This document shows positions 1 to 6,065 of a stretch of DNA of 35,608 nt, piece by piece; position 1 is the first letter of the stretch; each line of letters opens with the position of its first letter. Source of the stretch: Fibrobacteria bacterium (GTDB lineage: Bacteria; Fibrobacterota; Fibrobacteria; UBA11236); NCBI GenBank assembly GCA_025360005.1, contig JANYDA010000044.1, positions 1 through 35,608 on the forward strand, given 5' to 3'. The notes under the pieces were generated by a model, which saw only the letters and a program-made list of their open reading frames with translations, searched no databases and was not told the DNA's origin. The position numbers were made by a program, and so were the translations under genes.

Positions 1-73
1 CCACCTGCCAGGGATCGGGAAGAATCAGAAGCCGCTTATAGTGTTCCAGTACAACGGTGTCGGTCTGTTTCAT
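1..73 (-). CDS. Possible ISL3-like transposase, N-terminus only (runs off the left edge)
   Basis: A minus-strand reading frame opens with ATG (complement of 71-73) and stays open to the left edge, giving 24 residues that begin MKQTDTVVLEHYKRLL and continue ILPDPWQV. A short helix followed by a Leu-Pro-x-Pro-Trp-x-Val motif is typical of the first residues of ISL3-family transposases, which catalyse DDE cut-and-paste transposition. The gene is divergent from the secreted protein at 165, and a mobile element fits the integrase and attachment site to the right. No good ribosome binding site is visible. With only 24 residues the family call is tentative; the sequence left of the window would settle it. 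Confidence 0.4.
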   Translation of the reverse strand, partial: MKQTDTVVLEHYKRLLILPDPWQV

Positions 74-164
74 TGAAGGAAAAAGGTAGCCCATTTTCCC
101 CGAGGAAATCAAGCCTCTTCCACACACTTAGCGGTAGAGTCCTTTTAAAAGGGGGAGCGACCCC

Positions 165-1112
165 ATGAAAAAATTGATTCTGATCCTTCTTGTTCTTTAC
201 ACCTTCGCGCCTGCCCAAGTCCTTTTGGCACCCACTACCACGCAACCCGGCACGAAAGAGGAAAATGGCATTGTCACCACTCTGGTTTTGAGCTATGTGA
301 AGATCCGCAATACCGTGCGGGATGCGTATATGAGCATCCAGTATACCCGGGCCATGGTCACGACCCTGGAAGAACAGCGGGATTGGGTCAAACGCAATCT
401 GAAGAGTTGGGATCTGGTCGGTCAGCGAGTCGTGAAACTGGTGACCGAGCCGGGCCGCTGGGATACCAAGCTCCAGGAGTTGGAATCCATCTTTGATAAA
501 ACCGACTACCTGCTTTGGGAAGAGACCAAGAATTTTGATGACCTCATGTATCGCCAGGAAAGACTTGCCCAGAAAATAGGGGGGCGGCTCGATGGCTATA
601 TCCCCACTGGAATTCCGTTGGTGTCGGAATTCTACAAAGCGAACACAAGCCTCTACCGCGCGGATCCTTCTTGGGTGGCGAAGATGGAGGGTGATTCTCC
701 TGATGAAGAGATCCTTCGCGAGGGGAAGGAAAAGGAGCGCTTGCAAAGAGCATATGAGGCTCTGCAAGCCTCCCCGGAGGGAAAGGTGCGGGACGCCACC
801 ATCCTTGCAGCCTCCCGTGCTCAGGCCCAGATAGCGGCCCTGAGGCGGGTGGAACGGGACCGGGCGGAGAAATACCAGAAAATGCAAGCGTCCCTGAAGG
901 ATGCCCAAAATGTGAATGCCTTGGAGTTGGGGCGCACGCTTACGGACCTCAAGGGGGTAGAGAACGATTTGGATGTCCTGGCGCTGCACAAGCTGGAGAT
1001 GGAAGTCGTGTGGGCGCATTTGGGGACGGTTATCTACGACCTGTCTGCTACGCGCGCGGTGGAACTGAAAACGGCCGCGGCCTTTGACGAACTGGCCGGT
1101 GGGATGAAATGA
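165..1112 (+). CDS. Secreted coiled-coil protein, possibly TrbJ/VirB5-like conjugation protein
   Basis: This 315-residue protein has a classical signal peptide (two Lys, then a Leu/Ile-rich core ending near APAQ, residues 1-18). The rest is almost wholly alpha-helical and rich in charged residues, with likely coiled coils around residues 55-150 and 185-265. It has no cysteine-based or enzymatic motif. The start is preceded by a strong GGGGGAG Shine-Dalgarno sequence 6 nt upstream of ATG. It sits next to an excisionase-like gene and an integrase, so it is probably cargo of the integrative element. A periplasmic helical protein in that position suggests a TrbJ/VirB5-type component of a conjugation apparatus, but the sequence alone does not prove this. 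Confidence is high that it is a gene and low for the role. Confidence 0.65.
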   Translation: MKKLILILLVLYTFAPAQVLLAPTTTQPGTKEENGIVTTLVLSYVKIRNTVRDAYMSIQYTRAMVTTLEEQRDWVKRNLKSWDLVGQRVVKLVTEPGRWDTKLQELESIFDKTDYLLWEETKNFDDLMYRQERLAQKIGGRLDGYIPTGIPLVSEFYKANTSLYRADPSWVAKMEGDSPDEEILREGKEKERLQRAYEALQASPEGKVRDATILAASRAQAQIAALRRVERDRAEKYQKMQASLKDAQNVNALELGRTLTDLKGVENDLDVLALHKLEMEVVWAHLGTVIYDLSATRAVELKTAAAFDELAGGMK

Positions 1113-1116
1113 AGGC

Positions 1117-1338
1117 GTGGAAGCAATGGATCCCAACGACTCTGATTTTCTTACCGCTCCGCAGCTCGCAACCAAGATCAAAATGTCCATGGCCTTTGTT
1201 GAAAAATACACCCATTCACATCGGCTTCCAGGAATGGTTCGGATGGGACGCTTTTGGCGATACAGGATCGCTGATGTCGAAAAGCAACTTCTAACGGGAC
1301 AAATCCTTCTTCCCTTGAAGAGGAAGATTCAGGGATAG
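1117..1338 (+). CDS. Excisionase-like helix-turn-helix protein
   Basis: This 73-residue basic protein has a MerR/Xis-type winged helix (helix-turn-helix 17 style). FLTAPQLATKIKMS forms the first helix-turn, VEKYTHSHRLPGMVRMGRFWRY the recognition and wing region, and IADVEKQL the C-terminal helix. Proteins of this kind bind DNA near attachment sites, bend it and favour excision by the partner integrase, or regulate it. It begins at GTG 1117 or at ATG 1126, 4 or 13 nt after the stop of the preceding gene, and the integrase starts 69 nt downstream. The order small HTH then integrase next to the att site is the usual recombination module of an integrative element. Confidence 0.7.
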   Translation: MEAMDPNDSDFLTAPQLATKIKMSMAFVEKYTHSHRLPGMVRMGRFWRYRIADVEKQLLTGQILLPLKRKIQG

Positions 1339-1383
1339 ACAGGTCATGAACGGTGGATTATTTTTATCCAATCCGCCCAGGAT

Positions 1384-1413
1384 CCCCAATGCAAAAAGGA
1401 TTTTGCAATGGGG
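1384..1413 (+). promoter_or_regulatory. Inverted repeat enclosing the integrase ribosome binding site and start codon
   Basis: CCCCAATGCAAAA (1384-1396) and TTTTGCAATGGGG (1401-1413) are near-perfect inverted arms (12 of 13 pairs) around a 4-nt loop, AGGA. The loop is the integrase Shine-Dalgarno core, and the right arm contains the integrase ATG (1408-1410). In RNA this hairpin would pair the start codon; as DNA it could be an operator or an Xis/Int site. The structure is visible; the regulatory role is inferred. Confidence 0.5.
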
Positions 1414-2556
1414 TTGAATATCAAGCGCGCCGGAACGAACCAATGGTTTCTTGACGTTCGAGTCAAGAAGCAAGGTCATCAAGAGCGTAAACGCGAATCT
1501 TTCTCCGGCACCAAGCAGGCAGCCGAAGAACGGTATCTCCAGATCAGAAAAGAATTGAGAGATGGCCCTCAAGTCGCAGCGGTTCAAGTTGGAACCACCT
1601 TTGCCCATGCCATGGCCTATTATCGGGAAAAAAGGTTCACTTTTTCGCCTCAGGACAAAAGCCGCTATGACTTGCTGGTGCGGGAACTCGGGCCCGTTTC
1701 CATTCCCGATTTTGCCAATCGCTTTGACACCTTCCTTGCCATTTACAGGAAATATCCCATTAAAAAGACGGGAAAGGCACCCAAGTCGGCCACGGTGAAT
1801 CGCCTGGTGGAAATGGCCAGGGCCGCTTTCAACCTTGCGATGGAAGCCGAATGGATTGAGAAAAATCCAGTCACCAAAAGACGATTTCCGAAGGCCAAGG
1901 AAGTGGCCCGTGATCGCGTACTCACGCCCGAGGAAGAGAGTCGCCTGCTCCTTATCGTGGACCAGGAGGCTCCGCACATCGCTCCGCTCATACGGTTCGC
2001 CTTGGCCGTCCCATGCCGGAAATCAGAGATGGTCAATATGCGTAGGGAAGAGTTGGACCTTTTTAACAACGCCATCCGGGTTCGTAATGGAACGACCAAA
2101 AATGATGATGGAACCTGGAAACCGATCCCTCCCGATCAGGTTCAATATTTCCGCACCCTCCCCGTGGACTGCCCGTATCTTTTTTACCGTGTCGAGGCCG
2201 GTCTTTATTACCCGCTCGGAGACTTCCGCAAGGCATGGAAGCGATGTTTGTCCCTGGCGGGCATTTCTGATTTCCGGTTGCACGACACGCGCCACGCGTC
2301 TGCAACCCGACTCGTCGATAATGGAACCCCCGAACAGGTGGTCAATGAGATTGCCGGATGGAAAACCAACATGCTCCGAACCTATTATCATAGGGCTGGG
2401 AAAAAGTCACTTTCACTTGTACGTTTTCATCCCGGGAATAATCACCAGGACCCCGAAAAGGGTACTCTTGGGGTACACTTCGGATTGGAAAAAGCGTCAA
2501 AAGGGCTTAATTCGGTAGAAAAAGGGGGTTTGCAGGACAGTCGGTCCGGCTCATAA
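1408..2556 (+). CDS. int: Tyrosine recombinase / integrase of an integrative element
   Basis: This 382-residue site-specific recombinase has an N-terminal SAM-like DNA-binding region at about residues 60-160 and a catalytic domain at about 170-345. The catalytic set is visible: Arg204 in the CRKSEM helix, a likely beta-hairpin Lys231, His292 and Arg295 in LHDTRH, Trp318 in AGW, and the nucleophile Tyr326 (or Tyr327) in LRTYYH. The enzyme cuts and rejoins DNA between attachment sites through a 3'-phosphotyrosine. The ATG start has AGGA 7 nt upstream. The last 40 residues are a low-complexity tail that runs into the att site: the stop codon TAA at 2554-2556 lies in the anticodon loop of the tRNA fragment. 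The catalytic residues are complete, so the enzyme looks functional. Confidence 0.93.
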   Translation: MGLNIKRAGTNQWFLDVRVKKQGHQERKRESFSGTKQAAEERYLQIRKELRDGPQVAAVQVGTTFAHAMAYYREKRFTFSPQDKSRYDLLVRELGPVSIPDFANRFDTFLAIYRKYPIKKTGKAPKSATVNRLVEMARAAFNLAMEAEWIEKNPVTKRRFPKAKEVARDRVLTPEEESRLLLIVDQEAPHIAPLIRFALAVPCRKSEMVNMRREELDLFNNAIRVRNGTTKNDDGTWKPIPPDQVQYFRTLPVDCPYLFYRVEAGLYYPLGDFRKAWKRCLSLAGISDFRLHDTRHASATRLVDNGTPEQVVNEIAGWKTNMLRTYYHRAGKKSLSLVRFHPGNNHQDPEKGTLGVHFGLEKASKGLNSVEKGGLQDSRSGS

Positions 2557-2594
2557 CCCAAAGGTCTCAGGTTCAAATCCTGACCCCGCTACCA
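2546..2594 (+). other. Attachment site: 3' fragment of a Met-type (CAT) tRNA gene
   Basis: From the anticodon loop (CTCATAA, anticodon CAT) to the terminal CCA at 2592-2594 this reads as the 3' half of a tRNA. The T-arm is perfect (TCAGG, TTCAAAT, CCTGA), followed by the acceptor strand CCCCGCT, discriminator A and CCA. Upstream of the anticodon loop the stem no longer pairs properly and no D-arm or 5' acceptor strand AGCGGGG follows, because the integrase gene is there instead. This is what integration into a tRNA 3' end leaves at the distal end of an element (attR). The intact tRNA should lie left of the window. Whether it was initiator or elongator tRNA-Met, or tRNA-Ile2, cannot be told from this half. 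Confidence 0.8.
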
Positions 2595-2599
2595 ACATT

Positions 2600-2651
2600 A
2601 GGCCCTCTGAGTTGTTGATTCTCTTTGAGAACAGACAACTTTGGAGGGCCT
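2600..2651 (+). terminator. Rho-independent terminator downstream of the tRNA-Met fragment
   Basis: AGGCCCTC (2600-2607) pairs with GAGGGCCT (2644-2651) and AGTTGT with ACAACT inside it, separated by a small internal bulge and a 19-nt loop. TTCTTGTTTC follows. It is probably the native terminator of the original tRNA gene, carried on the chromosomal side of the attachment site. Confidence 0.75.
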
Positions 2652-2731
2652 TCTTGTTTCTGCACTTCCCGACGAAGCCCCACTGAATCTTACCCAGGCT
2701 TACGCGATAGGGTACCCGTGGCGACCTCCCG

Positions 2732-2749
2732 ACCATGAACCGGGCATCC
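2732..2749 (+). repeat. 18-bp boundary repeat, copy 1
   Basis: ACCATGAACCGGGCATCC occurs here, 138 nt after the CCA end of the tRNA-Met fragment, and again at 9738-9755, 144 nt after the CCA end of the tRNA-Pro fragment. No other shared sequence joins the two places. The match is exact; its meaning is unknown. Confidence 0.7.
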
Positions 2750-2827
2750 TGGGCTAACGACTACTCAAGGTCGTTTCCTATAGACCAGCTTGGTTCCTTT
2801 GTCGCAAAAATCTTCCCACTTTTTCTT

Positions 2828-2866
2828 CCCAAGTAAAGGGTCGTGGGTTCGAATCCCGCCATATTC
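2828..2866 (+). other. tRNA-like 3' fragment (T-arm), old insertion scar
   Basis: GTGGG (2843-2847), TTCGAAT (2848-2854) and CCCGC (2855-2859) form a canonical T-arm with a complete TTCGAAT loop. CATATTC follows as a possible acceptor strand without a CCA. Upstream, TTCCCAA could be an anticodon loop (CCC) but its stem pairs poorly. No 5' half exists. It resembles a decayed tRNA 3' end left by an earlier integration. The original isotype is not identifiable. Confidence 0.4.
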
Positions 2867-3104
2867 CGGTCGTTCTGTCCGCTTTATCGGCAAAGAGGCC
2901 CCGCTATTGCGGACCACCGTTTTTGGTTTCATGATCATGCATGTACTCCTTCTACGATTCTTCGTTAAGAATTCGCAGCCGGCTATATCCGCTCTTGCGA
3001 TCGGAATGAGGGTCAATGTCCCGTATTGATGCCATCCCCATTTTCTTCCCAGGCAGGGAATATATGCCATGAAGGAAAGGTCAGGAATCCATCGCAGGGA
3101 TGAA

Positions 3105-3118
3105 TAAAGGGTTAATCC
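3105..3118 (+). promoter_or_regulatory. Palindromic motif TAAAGGGTTAATCC, copy 1
   Basis: This 14-mer lies 89 nt upstream of the small secreted protein start at 3208. It matches 13 of 14 bases of 5021-5034, which lies 74 nt upstream of the ice-binding-like gene. The core GGRTTAATCC is a dyad, a shape typical of dimeric regulator sites. A shared regulator is inferred. Confidence 0.3.
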
Positions 3119-3207
3119 TTCCTTCCGAATCGAATCAGGAACGATTGTCCTTGCGAACGGTTCCGCAAACCATGAATTCCGTGCATACCGATTCAAAAGG
3201 AATCCCG

Positions 3208-3549
3208 ATGAACAAGCAACTTATCCGCCCGATGGCCCTCACGGCATTGGCCACCGGCTTCATATTGAATTCCGCCCGGGCCGCAAGTGCCGTAGCCACC
3301 CACGAAAAGCGGGAAGCCTCGGAATATAGTCTGGCGAAATCGAGAAAAGATGGATCGGACAACCAATCGGTAACCCTCAACGAAGTGACTTTGGCGAAGG
3401 ACAAGCAGGATCAGAATAAATCCGATCTGACTCGCGAAAAAAGGGAAGCCAAGGACCTCCTCCGCGAAACAACATCCGCCCATGTTCCACCTCAAGGGGG
3501 GGGCCGTTTTAAAGGCGGCGGTTGGTCAATCCCGCGTTGTCCATCCTAG
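3208..3549 (+). CDS. Small secreted charged protein of unknown function
   Basis: This 113-residue protein is read from ATG 3208, which has AAGGA about 7 nt upstream. The frame is open from ATG 3100, but the signal peptide only begins at 3208. A signal peptide (MNKQLIRPMALTALATGF, cleavage near ARAASA, about residue 28) is followed by a highly charged Lys/Glu/Asp-rich stretch, probably helical or disordered. The protein ends with a Gly-rich tail (GGGRFKGGGW) and one Cys. No family is recognised. A run of eight G (3496-3503) lies inside the last third, so slippage there would change the C-terminus. It precedes the MarR gene, and its upstream motif recurs before the ice-binding-like gene. Confidence 0.6.
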   Translation: MNKQLIRPMALTALATGFILNSARAASAVATHEKREASEYSLAKSRKDGSDNQSVTLNEVTLAKDKQDQNKSDLTREKREAKDLLRETTSAHVPPQGGGRFKGGGWSIPRCPS

Positions 3550-3570
3550 AAGCGGGTAATGCGGGATAAT

Positions 3571-3643
3571 TTAGGCTTAAAACAATTAGGTAGCCTAACA
3601 ATCAATTTATTAATATGTTTGGGATATGAAATATTTCCATATC
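3571..3643 (+). promoter_or_regulatory. Candidate MarR operators upstream of the marR-type gene
   Basis: Two dyads lie in the AT-rich gap before the MarR gene. The first is TTAGG-TAG-CCTAA (3586-3598), with a further outer TTAGGC at 3571-3576. The second is GATAT, the perfect palindrome GAAATATTTC (3628-3637), then C and ATATC (3623-3643), ending 35 nt before the ATG. MarR dimers usually repress their own gene from palindromes of this size. The palindromes are seen; binding is inferred. Confidence 0.45.
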
Positions 3644-3678
3644 GTCGACCGGTTCCATGATATTTTGGCTCTAGTACA

Positions 3679-4203
3679 ATGAACGTGGGTTCCGTACATA
3701 AGAATTCGGCGGTAAAGGCGCTTTCCAAGGGCTCAGGTGCATCGGATGCCGCAAGGCTCGCGGAGATTTTCCCCAGAATGATGTCAGCTTTGTCCCAGAT
3801 CACTCACGCGGAGGAGTTGATCCATGAGAATCTCACGCCCTCCCAAATCAAGGTGCTGAATATCCTAGGGGCGTCCGACGGGCCGAAACGCATGTCTGAG
3901 ATCGCAAAGGAGTTGGGGATAACCCAAGCCAGCCTGACCGAAACGGCCAAGAAACTCGTCGCCCAGGGCTACATCAACCGGGCGAGGAAAGTCGATGACG
4001 ACCGGGTCGTCAATGTCACCTTGACCCCCCAAGGCGAAGATTTGGCGATCGAAATCAAGCGCAAAATCCGCAGCTATTTCAATCTCGTCTGCGACGGACT
4101 CGAACCTAAGGATCGGAAGACATTAGTCGAAAGCCATGAATTCATCTTCAAAACCTATGTGGATGCTGCAACGAAAAGAACACCTAAGGGTAAAGGGGAG
4201 TAG
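3679..4203 (+). CDS. MarR-family transcriptional regulator
   Basis: This 174-residue protein matches MarR winged-helix regulators. N-terminal helices (about 27-55, with ITHAEELIHE) precede the domain LTPSQIKVLNIL. The DNA-binding helix-turn-helix is RMSEIAKELGITQASLTETAKKL at about 73-97, then the wing with VDDDRVVNVTLTPQGEDL, then a C-terminal dimerisation helix. The family binds palindromic operators and is usually released by small ligands or oxidation. The only cysteine is in the C-terminal helical part (VCDGLEP), so no thiol-switch pair is seen. The gene is followed after 3 nt by a response regulator, and its own GGGGAG end supplies the ribosome binding site for that gene, so the two are probably translationally coupled. 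The start codon lacks a clear Shine-Dalgarno sequence. Confidence 0.88.
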   Translation: MNVGSVHKNSAVKALSKGSGASDAARLAEIFPRMMSALSQITHAEELIHENLTPSQIKVLNILGASDGPKRMSEIAKELGITQASLTETAKKLVAQGYINRARKVDDDRVVNVTLTPQGEDLAIEIKRKIRSYFNLVCDGLEPKDRKTLVESHEFIFKTYVDAATKRTPKGKGE

Positions 4204-4206
4204 TTT

Positions 4207-4860
4207 TTGACTGGAATCCGAATTTTGCTCATTGAGGACAATCGCATTTTGCGTGAAGGCATCACCGCGCTGATCAACGGGCAAGACGATGTGGAAGTTG
4301 CGGCAGTCTCCGATGGCAGAGGCAATACCTTGTCGAAAATCCGCTCCGCGAAACCGGACCTTATGCTCATGGACTTGGGCCTTGATAGCCAAAATAGCCT
4401 GGCCGTTGTGCAGGCCGTGAAGAAGGAATTCCCGGAGATCAAGATCATCGGGATGGGCTTGGCTCCCGCGCAGTCGGATATCCTGGAATTCGTCCAGGCC
4501 GGGGCCGAGGGATTCATCCTTAAAACCGCGACCGTGGCCGAAATGATCCATACGATACGGGCGGTGGCCTCCGGGGATACCGTGCTGCCTTCCTCGATGA
4601 CCGGATCCCTCTTTTCCCAGGTCGCCGAACACGCGATCCGCAGAGGGAAACGAAACATCAACGGCGCCATTAGAATGACGGAACGCGAAAAGGATGTCAT
4701 TGCCTTGATCGTCGACGCGAAGAGCAATAAGGAAATCGCGGACGAGCTCAATATCGCTACTTTCACCGTCAAAAGCCATGTGCATAATATCATGGAAAAA
4801 TTGGCGTTGCATAGCCGCTTGCAAATCGCGAACCACGCCCGCAACGAACAACTCGCTTAA
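4207..4860 (+). CDS. NarL/FixJ-type response regulator (REC-LuxR HTH)
   Basis: The 217-residue product has a receiver domain (residues 3-120) with the acidic pair Glu10/Asp11, phosphoacceptor Asp56 in LMLMDLGL, and Lys106 in GFILKT. A LuxR-type HTH follows at about 155-212 (MTEREKDVIALIVDAKSNKE, then IADELN and TVKSHVHNIMEKL). It should act as a dimeric DNA-binding output of a two-component pathway. The start is TTG 4207, 3 nt after the MarR stop, with GGGGAG at the correct distance; no ATG is available in the right place. No cognate kinase is adjacent; the hybrid kinase at 7790 is the nearest candidate. Confidence 0.9.
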   Translation: MTGIRILLIEDNRILREGITALINGQDDVEVAAVSDGRGNTLSKIRSAKPDLMLMDLGLDSQNSLAVVQAVKKEFPEIKIIGMGLAPAQSDILEFVQAGAEGFILKTATVAEMIHTIRAVASGDTVLPSSMTGSLFSQVAEHAIRRGKRNINGAIRMTEREKDVIALIVDAKSNKEIADELNIATFTVKSHVHNIMEKLALHSRLQIANHARNEQLA

Positions 4861-4869
4861 TTCTCCCCG

Positions 4870-4907
4870 ACGTCCTTTCTAAGCCGTCGATACGGCTTTT
4901 AGGGCGT
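4870..4907 (+). terminator. Hairpin after the response regulator, probable terminator
   Basis: AAGCCG (4881-4886), loop TCGATA, CGGCTT (4893-4898) forms the inner stem. Outer bases ACGTCC (4870-4875) and GGGCGT (4902-4907) extend it with mismatches. The U-tract is short, so termination is probable rather than certain. Confidence 0.45.
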
Positions 4908-5020
4908 TCCTTCTCAATCATGGTTTTCCATCCTGAGTCCATCAGCGCGCCCATCGCCGCGCATCCGGCGGCATAGTGAAATATACTACTGCTACTATTT
5001 TTTGATTATCAGAATTTTTA

Positions 5021-5034
5021 TAAAGGATTAATCC
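5021..5034 (+). promoter_or_regulatory. Palindromic motif TAAAGGATTAATCC, copy 2
   Basis: The perfect dyad GGATTAATCC (5025-5034) lies within a motif shared with 3105-3118, here 74 nt upstream of the ice-binding-like gene. A second small hairpin, GGGTA-TCTTC-TACCC (5076-5090), lies between it and the gene's AGGA ribosome binding site. The remaining gap from 4908 is AT-rich and probably holds the promoter. Confidence 0.3.
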
Positions 5035-5108
5035 CTTTTCCATTCTTTCGGACTATTCCGGTTCCTAGTTGCCTGGGGTATCTTCTACCCTACAACAGAT
5101 AGGACGCC

Positions 5109-6014
5109 ATGCAAACAAAAATTCCGCTCCAAATGAAAATCCTGAAATACTCCGCCGGCCTTATGTGCGGGGCAGTGGCCCTGGCTTCCATGGCCCCGGC
5201 GCCGATTTATTCCATGCCTCTGGAAAAGGTCAACCTGGGATCAACGGCAAAGTTCGCCGTGCTCGCGGGTTCATTGATTTCCAACATTCCCGGATCCGCC
5301 ATCACCGGCGACGTGGGGTTGAGCCCGTCTGCAGGGAGCATGATCACGGGCTTCGGCGCGAATGAGATAACCGGAACCGTTTATACGGTCGATCAGACTG
5401 GACCCGCCGGTTCAGTGGCGGCCGCATCGGAGCTAACGACGGCGAAGGGGGATTTGACCATCGCGTACAACGACGCGGCGGGCCGGACGCCGGTTCCGGA
5501 GGGTCCGTTCCTCGATCCCGGCGCGGGCGACATCGGAGGATTGACCCTCATTCCCGGTCTCTATAAATTCACCAGCGCCCTTTCCATCACGGGCTCCGAC
5601 GTCACTCTTTCCGGGAGCGCGGACGATGTCTGGATCTTCCAGATCGCTTCCGGCCTCAATGTAGGCAACGGCATCAAGGTCATTTTGGCCGGGGGAGCGC
5701 AGGCGGCCAACATATTCTGGCAAGTAGGCACCTCGGCAACCTTGGGTACGACTTCGGTCTTCAAAGGGACCATCATGGCCGATCAATCCATTTCCCTGAA
5801 TACGGGAGCCAGCCTCGACGGCCGCGCCTTGGCCAGTATCGCTGCCGTTACCCTGGCATCCAGCACCGTGACCCGGCCGGTTTCGTCGAACGTGTCCCTG
5901 AAGGGCCATGCGATCCGGCGAGACCGCTTAAGCCCGGACCGGGCCTACGGCTTCCATGGAACGACCGATCTGAACGGCAGAGTGCGCCGCGCGCAAACCG
6001 CCATTATCGATTGA
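5109..6014 (+). CDS. DUF3494 ice-binding-like secreted protein
   Basis: This 301-residue protein has a signal peptide (hydrophobic core KYSAGLMCGAVALASMAPAP, residues 13-32) and a full DUF3494 domain at about 42-262. Family landmarks are clear: LGSTAKFAVLAGSLISN, ITGDVGLSPSAGSMITGF, LIPGLYKF, DDVWIFQI, IFWQVGTSATLG, FKGTIMADQSISL and LDGRALA. The family folds as an irregular beta-solenoid with an alongside helix. Characterised members bind ice crystals outside the cell (antifreeze, recrystallisation inhibition), but many homologues of non-polar bacteria are untested and may be adhesins. A 35-residue Arg-rich tail follows the domain and matches no sorting signal I know. The start ATG has AGGA 6 nt upstream. 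It is followed by an OmpA-tailed barrel gene in the same direction. Confidence 0.88.
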   Translation: MQTKIPLQMKILKYSAGLMCGAVALASMAPAPIYSMPLEKVNLGSTAKFAVLAGSLISNIPGSAITGDVGLSPSAGSMITGFGANEITGTVYTVDQTGPAGSVAAASELTTAKGDLTIAYNDAAGRTPVPEGPFLDPGAGDIGGLTLIPGLYKFTSALSITGSDVTLSGSADDVWIFQIASGLNVGNGIKVILAGGAQAANIFWQVGTSATLGTTSVFKGTIMADQSISLNTGASLDGRALASIAAVTLASSTVTRPVSSNVSLKGHAIRRDRLSPDRAYGFHGTTDLNGRVRRAQTAIID

Positions 6015-6065
6015 ATGCATTGAACCTTATCGCTAACCGAACATTTAAAACTTCGCGAGGAAATT

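Larger units (their letters stand above)
2652..3104. other. Gene-free stretch between tRNA scars
   Basis: No convincing gene is seen. The stretch holds an 18-bp sequence (2732-2749) shared with 9738-9755 and a tRNA T-arm-like fragment (about 2828-2866). It also has a weak hairpin pair, GTCCGC (2877-2882) with GCGGAC (2909-2914), followed by T5 at 2920-2924, that may be a terminator. Open frames on both strands here have no ribosome binding sites or protein-like composition. The two on the minus strand simply read tRNA fragments in antisense. Confidence 0.6.

Noticed and set aside
36-1211. 391-codon open frame on the minus strand
   Set aside because: It is antisense to the secreted protein and HTH genes, which have signal peptide, RBS and domain support; its own sequence is His/Arg/Pro-rich noise.
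2551-2736. Minus-strand frame ending GFEPETFGL
   Set aside because: This is the well-known false protein produced by reading a Met-type tRNA in antisense.
2765-3196. Minus-strand frame containing GGIRTHDPLLGKKKW
   Set aside because: Another typical antisense-tRNA reading; used instead as support for the T-arm fragment.
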